DNA of 7,098 nucleotides from Armatimonadota bacterium. Its GTDB lineage: Bacteria; Armatimonadota; Armatimonadia; Armatimonadales; Armatimonadaceae. This document shows positions 1 through 5,043 of the stretch, in pieces. Both the position numbers and the translations under genes were made by a program. The stretch lies in the NCBI GenBank assembly GCA_014379275.1, contig JACMMA010000528.1, positions 1-7,098 on the forward strand. The letters are read 5' to 3'. The notes below the pieces were generated by a model. That model had not been told where the DNA came from. It did no database searches and saw nothing but the letters and a program-made list of their open reading frames with translations. Within the stretch, counting starts at the first letter, position 1. Each line of letters starts with the position of its first letter.

Positions 1-87
1 GGGTCATGACGATATTCTACAGCGAAACGTTTTCTTTTGTCCTGCCCGTGCGCTCCGATTGGTGGTGCCGTAATCCGCTCGATGAAG

Positions 88-93
88 TAAAAT
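88..93 (+). promoter_or_regulatory. Candidate -10 element for a leaderless Uma2 mRNA
   Basis: TAAAAT at 88-93 ends six nucleotides before the ATG at 100, so transcription would be expected to begin at or next to the start codon. There is no Shine-Dalgarno-like sequence in front of that ATG, only a T-run. No good -35 hexamer is visible at the usual spacing. A three-codon reading frame (ATG at 92, TGA at 101-103) overlaps the gene's start and would matter only if transcription began further upstream. The promoter call is inference. The rest of 1-87 shows nothing I can identify. Confidence 0.3.
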
Positions 94-99
94 GTTTTT

Positions 100-756
100 A
101 TGAGTACCGCCGTTCTTGAACCTGCTATTCGCCCGTCGGTTGTGCACGCGCCCCCACGGGTCGTCACCGCCGCCGAATACCTCGCGTTTGATAGCGCGGC
201 GGCGCGGCGCAACGAATTCATCGAAGGAGAGATCGTAGAAATGGCAGGGGCGAGCCGTGTTCACGTATTGATCGCGGGTAATATTGTGCAGGAACTAAAG
301 AACCAGACCGTCGGTCGTGATTGTGACATTTTCTTCAGCGACACCCGCGTCCGGGCGACCGCCTACTATTACCCGGATGTCGGCGTCGTTTGCGGCGAAT
401 ATCTGGTGGACAATCTGTACCCGGACACGCTCACCAACCCCGCCGTCTTGATCGAGGTGTTGTCGGATTCCACGGAGCACGTGGGTCGCGGCATTAAGTT
501 GCGCCATTATCGCCGGTTGCCTTCCTTGCGTGTGTACCTTCTCGTGACGCAGGATTATCCCCTCGTGGAGCGGTATGAGCGCGACGACGAAGGCGGCGAC
601 TGGCGGCTCATCGAAACGGAAGGGTTAACGGGAACGGTCGAACTTGCCGCGATCGGTTGCCGTCTGCCGATGGAGGCGATCTACCGGCGCGTATCGTTTC
701 CTGACCCCGCGCCCGAGGATGCCGCCGAATCTGCCGCCCCCAATCAACTCCCGTAA
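100..756 (+). CDS. Uma2-family (DUF820) PD-(D/E)XK endonuclease-like protein
   Basis: The 218-residue protein matches the layout of the Uma2/DUF820 family, a restriction-endonuclease-like fold common in cyanobacteria, Chloroflexi and related phyla. An N-terminal part has the family's YLAF start and a 'NEFIEGEIVEM' strand (residues 38-48). Next come a DTRVR strand (81-85), the metal-binding YPDV (91-94), the AVLIEVLS strand with Glu119, and a GIKLRHYRRL helix (131-140) containing Lys133. Asp93, Glu119 and possibly Lys133 would form the nuclease centre. The last 20 or so residues are Pro/Ala/Glu-rich and probably disordered. The length is ordinary for the family (about 180-220 residues). The function of most members is unknown; they are often present in many copies and are thought to be nucleases, possibly linked to mobile DNA. 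No partner gene is adjacent, and the next gene starts 119 nt downstream. The ATG at 100 is the most upstream start that fits and has no ribosome site. Confidence 0.88.
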   Translation: MSTAVLEPAIRPSVVHAPPRVVTAAEYLAFDSAAARRNEFIEGEIVEMAGASRVHVLIAGNIVQELKNQTVGRDCDIFFSDTRVRATAYYYPDVGVVCGEYLVDNLYPDTLTNPAVLIEVLSDSTEHVGRGIKLRHYRRLPSLRVYLLVTQDYPLVERYERDDEGGDWRLIETEGLTGTVELAAIGCRLPMEAIYRRVSFPDPAPEDAAESAAPNQLP

Positions 757-875
757 CTTGCGCCGTCAGCGAACGACGTGCGTTTACCCCGAAACAGCGT
801 CCCGCCGAGGGGTTCAATATTGTCCCTTTCTGGGCATAGTAAGATGACACTCTTTTCTACGGGAAGACACAAAAA

Positions 876-1655
876 ATGGGAATCATTGACACGCTCTTAG
901 GACGTAACGAACCGCAAACCGCACCGGCCGCCGCGCCGCCGGTGGTGCGACCGACGACGAATGCAAACGCAAACGCGCGGGGCGCGACGAACGCCAACGC
1001 CCCCAGTGCCGACGCGCAAGCCGTCGCCCGGTATCGCTATATGTTGCAAACCGCACCCCCCGAAACGCTGGAGCAGGCGCACACGGAAGCGTTCGCCCGC
1101 CTGACGCCGGAGCAACGCCGCCTCGCCTTGCAACAACTCGCCGACGTCGTGCCGGAAGACGAACGCGCTTCGCTCCAGGACGACCCGCAGAGCATGGCGC
1201 GGGCGGCGACGCGCGCCGAAGTCCGACAACCCGGCGTTCTGGAACGCACATTCGGCGGCGGAGGCGGCATGGGCATGGGTGGCGGTATGGGAATGATGGG
1301 CGGCGGCGGTATCGGAATGGGCGGTTTACTCGCGGGCGGGCTACTGACCAGCATCGCCGGGAGTTTCATCGGCTCATCCATCGCGCACTCGTTCTTCGAT
1401 CAGCCGGACGTGACCAACAATTTCTACGAATCGAATCCGGACATGGCGGGCAACAACGCGGAAAACGCGGCGGGGGACGGCGACGCGTCATATGCCTCGA
1501 ACGACGGAGCGGACGCGGGATATGTGGATGCGGACACGCCCTACGCCGATGCCGACACCGGGCAAGGGTATGACACGGCGGAACTCGGTGGAGGCGATGC
1601 CGATTTCGGTGGGGGGGACCTTGGTGGCGGTGACCTCGGCGGCGGGGATTTCTGA
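876..1655 (+). CDS. Gly/Met-rich membrane protein with C-terminal GGGD(F/L) repeats
   Basis: The 259-residue protein has several parts. A short amphipathic start (MGIIDTLLGR) leads into a low-complexity Ala/Asn/Thr linker (about 12-48). A charged helical domain (about 50-123) contains YRYMLQTAPPETLEQAHTEA, LTPEQRR and DDPQSMARAATRAE. Then comes a Gly/Met-rich stretch (127-150), a glycine-zipper hydrophobic segment (about 147-174) and an acidic Asp/Gly/Tyr tail. The tail ends in three tandem pentapeptides, GGGDL-GGGDL-GGGDF. From memory this architecture matches short hypothetical proteins of actinobacteria and other phyla, some loosely labelled 'cation-transporting ATPase' although they have no ATPase motifs. 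I infer a small membrane-associated protein of unknown role and do not trust the ATPase label. The ATG at 876 follows an A-rich stretch with a weak GGGAAG about 10 nt upstream. The gene is convergent with the one at 1696-2340. Confidence 0.82.
   Translation: MGIIDTLLGRNEPQTAPAAAPPVVRPTTNANANARGATNANAPSADAQAVARYRYMLQTAPPETLEQAHTEAFARLTPEQRRLALQQLADVVPEDERASLQDDPQSMARAATRAEVRQPGVLERTFGGGGGMGMGGGMGMMGGGGIGMGGLLAGGLLTSIAGSFIGSSIAHSFFDQPDVTNNFYESNPDMAGNNAENAAGDGDASYASNDGADAGYVDADTPYADADTGQGYDTAELGGGDADFGGGDLGGGDLGGGDF
1608..1652 (+). repeat. Three 15-bp tandem repeats encoding GGGD(L/F)
   Basis: The last 15 codons before the stop are three units of GGN-GGN-GGN-GAY plus a Leu or Phe codon, giving GGGDL, GGGDL, GGGDF. 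A related GGGDADF lies just upstream (1587-1607). The units differ at wobble positions, so the peptide is better conserved than the DNA. This suggests the amino-acid repeat is selected rather than being a recent duplication. Confidence 0.85.
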
Positions 1656-1700
1656 CGCGGCGTTCGGCGGGGGCGGAATCCCCCCGCGTCCTGCGTCAGA
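1651..1700. terminator. Shared inverted repeat between convergent genes, possible bidirectional terminator
   Basis: TCTGACGC at 1651-1658 is the exact reverse complement of GCGTCAGA at 1693-1700. Inside it, GCGGGGG (1667-1673) pairs with CCCCCGC (1681-1687) around a seven-base loop. The stops of both flanking genes (1653-1655 on +, 1696-1698 on -) fall within the outer arms, so each gene ends in TTC-TGA. There is no T-tract on either side, so this is not a textbook intrinsic terminator. A bidirectional transcription block or mRNA 3'-end stabiliser is the likely role. Confidence 0.5.
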
Positions 1701-2340
1701 AGACTCCTTCGCCGCCCCACTCTAGTTCCGAGATCGCCGTATCAGAATGGTCGCGTCCCCGGTACACGCGGACGACGACGAGACGAAGCGTCGTTACTTT
1801 ACCGGGAGGGAGCACGATACGTGGGGTTTTCACGGTCTGATACCGCCTTGTATCCGCGAGTTGCAACCGGGCGGCCCTCTTGCCGTTCACGAGCAGATCG
1901 AACGTCCGAACCCGACCGTTGGCTCGCCATAATTGCTCACTCTTCCGGTAACCGTTAAAAAGATACAGTTCCTTGATGGCAACGGCGTTGTCCCGTCCCG
2001 GTTCCGCGGCATCCGCCGATCGGTTGAACGTAAACTCTAGCCAGGATCCGACTCCGTCACCCTTCATGCCCTCAACCCATGCCGTTTTGAGGTCGCCATC
2101 CTGCGACATCTTCGGGGAGTAGCGGTTTGCTCCAGACGCCGCGAGTGATGAGGACGCCCGCACGGCAGGGAAGTAAATCGCCTCGAAACTGTCTCCCTTG
2201 CGCCAATCTTCCAGTAACTCGGGGGTTTCAGGCATTACTACCGCCGTGTACTCCGGGACGGGCGGGGCGGCAGGTGCCGCTGTCCCCCCGAAGCTAAAAA
2301 GCGATGCCGCGAACACTGCCATGACTGCTCTAACACGCAT
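1696..2340 (-). CDS. Secreted protein with NADase-type glycan-binding (discoidin-like) domain
   Basis: The 214-residue protein begins with a signal peptide: MRVR, then a hydrophobic core (AVMAVFAASLFSF), with likely cleavage near residues 22-25. After a Pro-rich linker comes one domain (about 61-208) with the hallmarks of the NADase-type glycan-binding or F5/8-type-C-like fold. Visible landmarks are RASSSLA (61-67), YSP (74-76), DGDLKTAWVEG (81-91), GVGSWLEF (96-103), IKELYLFNGYRKS (122-134), NGRVRTFDLLVNG (141-153), and RVYRGRDHSDTAISEL (191-206) at the end. These domains usually bind carbohydrate and are often fused to other modules. Here the domain stands alone on an exported protein, so a cell-envelope or periplasmic binding role is inferred. 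The start is well supported: AAGGAG lies eight nucleotides upstream of the ATG. A TATAAT lies just beyond. The protein ends only two to three residues past the domain, so it looks complete. Confidence 0.8.
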   Translation of the reverse strand: MRVRAVMAVFAASLFSFGGTAAPAAPPVPEYTAVVMPETPELLEDWRKGDSFEAIYFPAVRASSSLAASGANRYSPKMSQDGDLKTAWVEGMKGDGVGSWLEFTFNRSADAAEPGRDNAVAIKELYLFNGYRKSEQLWRANGRVRTFDLLVNGKRAARLQLADTRRYQTVKTPRIVLPPGKVTTLRLVVVRVYRGRDHSDTAISELEWGGEGVF

Positions 2341-2348
2341 TACTACAA

Positions 2349-2366
2349 CTCCTTGCGCTGATTATA
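2349..2366 (-). promoter_or_regulatory. Putative -10 (TATAAT) and strong ribosome-binding site
   Basis: On the minus strand TATAAT (2361-2366) is followed by the Shine-Dalgarno AAGGAG (2349-2354), eight nucleotides before the ATG at 2340. The predicted transcript would begin near the Shine-Dalgarno, giving a leader of roughly 14-15 nt. No convincing -35 hexamer is visible at 16-18 bp spacing. The ribosome site is certain by sequence; the promoter is a reasonable inference. Confidence 0.5.
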
Positions 2367-2432
2367 CTTTCTCTAGCTCAGATTTACGATGATAACATCG
2401 CCACGAGGGGCATCGCGGGTTGTGTGAAAACT

Positions 2433-2476
2433 TTTCTCTTTGTTGTCCTCCTGTCCGGGAGGACAACAAAGAGAAA
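2433..2476 (-). terminator. 19-bp perfect hairpin downstream of ahcY
   Basis: The arms 2433-2451 and 2458-2476 are perfectly complementary over 19 bp around a six-base loop (2452-2457). The hairpin begins seven nucleotides past the ahcY stop and lies before the promoter of the next minus-strand gene, which is the right place for a transcript end. On the minus strand the 3' arm is A/G-rich and is followed by AGTTTTC, only four consecutive T's. It is therefore not a classic GC-stem plus U-tract terminator. It may still terminate, or may protect the 3' end or be an RNase III target. Confidence 0.6.
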
Positions 2477-2482
2477 GACCTA

Positions 2483-3934
2483 CTAGTAGCGGTACGTATC
2501 GCTCTTGTACGGTCCCTGTTGTGCCACGCCGATATAGTCGGCTTGCTCGGGAGTTAGTTCGGTGAGCATCGCGCCGAGTTTCGCGAGTTGTAGACGCGCT
2601 ACCTTCTCGTCAAGGTGCTTGGGCAGGACATAAACCTGACCGACCTCGTACTGATCCGGGTGTTGCCACAACTCCATCTGCGCGAGCACCTGGTTCGCGA
2701 ACGACGAACTCATGACATACGACGGGTGCCCGGTACCGCAACCGAGGTTGACCAGACGACCCTTCGCCAGCAGGATGATGCGCTTGCCGTCGGGCCAGAT
2801 AATATGATCGACCTGCGGCTTGATCTCTTCCCACTGGAGATCCGCGATACCCGCGACATCGATCTCGTTGTCGAAGTGCCCGATGTTGCAGACGATAGCC
2901 TGATCCTTCATCTGATCCATGTGGGCGCGCGTGATGACATTCTTGTTGCCGGTGGTGGTGACGAAGATGTCGGCTTTGTCGGCGGCGTACTCGGTCGTGA
3001 CGACCCGGTAACCTTCCATCGCGGCTTGCAAAGCACAGATCGGATCGACCTCGGTGACCCAGACCTGCGCGGAAAGGGCGCGCAACGCCTGCGCGGACCC
3101 CTTGCCCACATCGCCGTACCCGCAAACAACCGCGACTTTACCGGCGATCATGACGTCCGTGGCACGCTTGATGCCGTCGACGAGCGATTCGCGGCAGCCA
3201 TACAGGTTGTCGAATTTGCTCTTGGTGACGGAGTCGTTGACGTTGAAGGCGCGCATTTGCAGGTCGCCGCGCTTGCTCATCTCGTTGAGACGGTGGACGC
3301 CGGTAGTGGTCTCTTCGGTCACGCCCTGGATCTGAGCGAGGCGAGTGGAATACCAGGTGGGGTCGGTCTTTAGCTTCGCTCTGATGCTCGCATAAAGGAT
3401 CGCTTCTTCCTCCGAGCCAGGCGTGTCGAGCACCGACAAGTCTTTTTCTGCTTTCGAGCCGAGGTGGAGTAGCAAGGTCGCGTCCCCGCCGTCGTCGAGG
3501 ATCATGTTCGTGAATCCGCTGTCCTGCCACTCAAAGATCCGGTGGGTGTAGTCCCAGTACTCTTCGAGTGTCTCGCCCTTCTTGGCGAAGACCGGGGTTC
3601 CGTTGTAAGCGATGGCGGCGGCGGCGTGATCCTGGGTCGAAAAAATGTTGCAACTGGCCCAGCGCACTTCGGCGCCGAGTGCCTCCAGAGTTTCGATCAA
3701 GACCGCGGTCTGGATGGTCATGTGTAGCGACCCGGTGATGCGCGCGCCTTTGAGCGGCTGCGCGGTCTTATACTCCGAACGGATCCCCATAAGTCCGGGC
3801 ATCTCGGTCTCGGCGATCGCTATCTCTTTGCGTCCCCAGGCAGCCAGACTGAGGTCTGCCACGGCGAAGTCAGTGGCCAGATCCATGGCCAGAGGGGAGG
3901 TCGTCGCTTCGGTCATTTCGGTCATTTTTGTCAT
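2483..3934 (-). CDS. ahcY: Adenosylhomocysteinase (S-adenosyl-L-homocysteine hydrolase)
   Basis: This NAD-dependent enzyme reversibly splits S-adenosylhomocysteine into adenosine and homocysteine. It removes the inhibitory product of methyltransferases and returns homocysteine to the methionine cycle in the cytoplasm. The 483-residue protein has the full signature set. These include GSLHMT with His71, WASCNIFSTQDHAAAA (92-107), DDGGD (147-151), EETTTGV (207-213), NVNDSVTKSKFDN with Lys238 and Asp242, and the Rossmann loop GYGDVGKGSA (272-281). Glu295 should bind the NAD ribose, followed by TTGNK (327-331), GHFDNEID (352-359), and NLGCGTGHPSYVMS (396-409). The C-terminal KSDTYRY keeps the Lys and Tyr that reach into the partner subunit's NAD site, although the usual form is KPDHYRY. 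The insert around 150-200 places it in the longer bacterial class. AGGAG eight nucleotides upstream supports the ATG at 3934. Tandem TAG stops end it. Expression is probably controlled by the SAH riboswitch in its leader. Confidence 0.98.
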   Translation of the reverse strand: MTKMTEMTEATTSPLAMDLATDFAVADLSLAAWGRKEIAIAETEMPGLMGIRSEYKTAQPLKGARITGSLHMTIQTAVLIETLEALGAEVRWASCNIFSTQDHAAAAIAYNGTPVFAKKGETLEEYWDYTHRIFEWQDSGFTNMILDDGGDATLLLHLGSKAEKDLSVLDTPGSEEEAILYASIRAKLKTDPTWYSTRLAQIQGVTEETTTGVHRLNEMSKRGDLQMRAFNVNDSVTKSKFDNLYGCRESLVDGIKRATDVMIAGKVAVVCGYGDVGKGSAQALRALSAQVWVTEVDPICALQAAMEGYRVVTTEYAADKADIFVTTTGNKNVITRAHMDQMKDQAIVCNIGHFDNEIDVAGIADLQWEEIKPQVDHIIWPDGKRIILLAKGRLVNLGCGTGHPSYVMSSSFANQVLAQMELWQHPDQYEVGQVYVLPKHLDEKVARLQLAKLGAMLTELTPEQADYIGVAQQGPYKSDTYRY

Positions 3935-3943
3935 TTCGGTTAC
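3905..3943 (-). repeat. Nine-base near-tandem repeats over the ahcY start
   Basis: Reading the minus strand, the first coding units are ATGACAAAA, ATGACCGAA and ATGACCGAA, and the leader just before them ends in TAACCGAA. The repeats place in-frame Met codons at residues 1, 4 and 7 (MTKMTEMTEA). Only the first has a Shine-Dalgarno (AGGAG, 3943-3947) at proper spacing, so it is the most likely start. The conserved enzyme core begins later, around residue 25. Confidence 0.6.
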
Positions 3944-3950
3944 TCCTGCA

Positions 3951-3989
3951 AAGAAAAACGCCCACCCCGGGAGATTCCCGGGGTGAGCG
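3951..3989 (-). terminator. Intrinsic terminator in the ahcY leader (riboswitch expression platform)
   Basis: On the minus strand 3976-3989 pairs with 3959-3972 in a 14-bp stem with one G-U pair and a three-base loop (3973-3975). It is followed at once by TTTTTCTT (3951-3958), the classical form of a rho-independent terminator. The terminator lies upstream of the ahcY ribosome site, so it would stop transcription before the gene. The five bases at the foot of its 5' arm (3985-3989) are also the 3' pseudoknot strand of the SAH aptamer. Aptamer folding and full terminator formation therefore compete. Confidence 0.88.
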
Positions 3990-4041
3990 CGGTTTGTGTG
4001 CTGAGCCTGGTCCGCGGATGCGGGTCGCAGCGCTCCTCAGC
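3985..4041 (-). ncRNA. SAH riboswitch (S-adenosylhomocysteine aptamer)
   Basis: The minus strand reads GCTGAG (4036-4041), then GAGCGC (4030-4035), then TGCGACC. A small CCGC/GCGG hairpin follows, then CCAGG, then CTCAGC (4000-4005), and after a short A-rich linker GCGCTC (3985-3990). Helix P1 pairs 4036-4041 with 4000-4005 and the pseudoknot pairs 4030-4035 with 3985-3990. The conserved segments GAGGAGCGCUGCRACC and CAGGCUC are characteristic of the SAH riboswitch family, which normally lies in front of ahcY and turns it on when SAH accumulates. Its position directly before ahcY agrees. The downstream terminator overlaps the pseudoknot strand, so binding of SAH should weaken termination. Confidence 0.93.
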
Positions 4042-4049
4042 GTGGATTC

Positions 4050-4058
4050 AGTATACCA
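4050..4058 (-). promoter_or_regulatory. Putative extended -10 promoter for ahcY
   Basis: TGGTATACT on the minus strand is an extended -10 element (TGN followed by TATACT). Transcription would start near 4042-4044, placing the riboswitch at the very 5' end of the RNA. No good -35 hexamer is visible, which is tolerable for an extended -10 promoter. A second TATAAT on the same strand at 4100-4105 is an alternative with a longer leader. Confidence 0.55.
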
Positions 4059-4165
4059 CTCCCTTACCCGCGCTCCCTCCCCAGATTCGTTCGTCGTACA
4101 TTATAGAGTGTGGCAACCCCTCGACTTTTTGGCATGTAGATTCTTTAGGCAGAAATTGGGTATAA

Positions 4166-4210
4166 AACGGCGGCTCGACAATACTTTACACCGAACCGCC
4201 GTTATTTTTC
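4166..4210 (+). terminator. Terminator-like hairpin upstream of the outer-membrane protein gene
   Basis: AACGGCGG (4166-4173) pairs with CCGCCGTT (4196-4203), extended inward across one mismatch by TCG/CGA. The stem is followed by ATTTTTC. It sits before the AAGGAC ribosome site and the ATG at 4228, so if transcription began upstream it could act as a leader attenuator. A TATAAA at 4161-4166 overlaps the 5' arm. If that were the -10, the transcript would start inside the stem and the hairpin would not form. Which is true cannot be decided by reading. Confidence 0.5.
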
Positions 4211-4227
4211 AAGGACATAAATTACCC

Positions 4228-4863
4228 ATGAACCGCCTGTTTTCTGGTGCCGTTATTGCGATCGGCATCACTTTGTCGCTCACATCCCTCACAAAAGCGC
4301 AAAACCCCACCCCACCACCCGCGCCTGTGCCGCCCGCTACGGAGAAAGAAACCCCCACGGAGCAACGGGAACGCCGCCGCGTTCCTGCGTTCGGACCGCA
4401 AATCGGCTTCTTTTTCCCGACGAGCGGTCGCACCCGTGACGCCTTCGGCGAAACCTGGGTGAACTACGGCATCGGTTTTCAACCACTTGATCTGCAAACC
4501 CGGCGCGGCTCCGCGACACTGGATATAGCGGCATTCTCGGCGCGACGCAGTGGTGCCCGGGCGTTTGTCGTGCCAATCAGCTTGATTTACAAAATCGCCC
4601 TCGGCGGAGGTCGCGATGTGGAGGGCGAAACGGATCGCGGGATAAACCCGTATACCGGGTTCAGCCTGGGTCTCTATTTAACGGACCTGCGTGCCGATAG
4701 ATATAATGTCTCGTCCGGCTGGCAGGGTGGCTTCGGCGGCAGCGCATTATTTGGGGTGACCTATCAGCGAAGTATTTTCGTCGAAGCGAGGTATCATCTC
4801 ATCAGCGAACTCAAAACCTTCGATCTATCCGGGTTGAACCTTTCGGTAGGCGCACGGTTCTAG
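4228..4863 (+). CDS. Predicted small outer-membrane beta-barrel protein
   Basis: The 211-residue protein starts with a signal peptide: MNR, a hydrophobic stretch (about 5-22), and likely cleavage near TKAQ at 24-25. A Pro/Thr/Glu/Arg-rich linker follows (26-52). The remainder is made of alternating-residue strands rich in Gly and aromatics, for example GPQIGFFFPTS (56-66), GATLDIAAF-like segments near 95-103, PYTGFSLGLYLTDL (141-154), GGSALFGVTYQ (170-180) and SIFVEARYHLI (182-192). It ends in LNLSVGARF. The terminal Phe with alternating residues before it is the signal recognised by the BAM machinery in outer-membrane proteins. I cannot name a specific family; it resembles generic outer-membrane barrel domains. 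The frame is open much further upstream (from 3928), but the ATG at 4228 is preferred because it opens the signal peptide and follows AAGGAC by 11 nt. The gene is divergent from ahcY and has no clear terminator after it. Confidence 0.75.
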   Translation: MNRLFSGAVIAIGITLSLTSLTKAQNPTPPPAPVPPATEKETPTEQRERRRVPAFGPQIGFFFPTSGRTRDAFGETWVNYGIGFQPLDLQTRRGSATLDIAAFSARRSGARAFVVPISLIYKIALGGGRDVEGETDRGINPYTGFSLGLYLTDLRADRYNVSSGWQGGFGGSALFGVTYQRSIFVEARYHLISELKTFDLSGLNLSVGARF

Positions 4864-4930
4864 AGAGCGACCCGCAACGGCGCGGCGAAATGAATTATGG
4901 ATAAACGAAACCCCATACCGTTTCTGGATG

Positions 4931-4936
4931 TATAAT
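4931..4936 (+). promoter_or_regulatory. Putative -10 (TATAAT) for the zinc-ribbon protein gene
   Basis: A consensus TATAAT lies 107 nt before the ATG at 5044 in the 180-nt gap after the outer-membrane protein gene. No convincing -35 hexamer sits 16-18 bp upstream. If used, it would give a leader of about 100 nt, in which I see only weak hairpins. The remainder of 4864-5043 shows nothing else I can support. Confidence 0.4.
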
Positions 4937-5043
4937 ATATGTCCGCGAAGGGAATAGTACGGTGCCGGTGCAGGGACGCACTAAAGAGATCGAACCGCCG
5001 GTTCATGAGATGGACATAGAAACGGGAAGCAGGAATTTTGCCG

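Noticed and set aside
757..875. Possible terminator between the Uma2 gene and the next gene
   Set aside because: Only a five-base ACCCC/GGGGT pairing across a long loop and a short CAATATTG palindrome are present, with no T-tract; too weak to call.
2615..3373. A 252-codon open frame on the + strand
   Set aside because: It lies wholly opposite the well-supported ahcY gene, has no recognisable motifs, and reflects the high-GC codon pattern.
3985..4041. A SAM-type riboswitch instead of SAH
   Set aside because: The conserved segments, the P1 plus pseudoknot layout, and the position before ahcY fit the SAH family, and no SAM-I or SAM-II core motif is visible.
4129..4145. A sigma-54-like element (TTGGCATG followed by TT) upstream of the outer-membrane protein gene
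   Set aside because: The -24 half fits well but the -12 half lacks the essential GC (TTCT instead of TTGC).
3928..4227. Upstream 100-codon extension of the outer-membrane protein frame
   Set aside because: It crosses the riboswitch, terminator and ahcY promoter region and would bury the signal peptide. The ATG at 4228 has a ribosome site and begins the signal peptide.
4939..5019. A 26-residue Arg-rich small frame upstream of the zinc-ribbon gene
   Set aside because: It has no ribosome site, and its ATG would lie before the transcript start predicted from the TATAAT at 4931-4936.
5038..5043. TTG start two codons upstream of the zinc-ribbon protein
   Set aside because: The AGGA ribosome site ends only three bases before it, too close; the ATG at 5044 has normal spacing.
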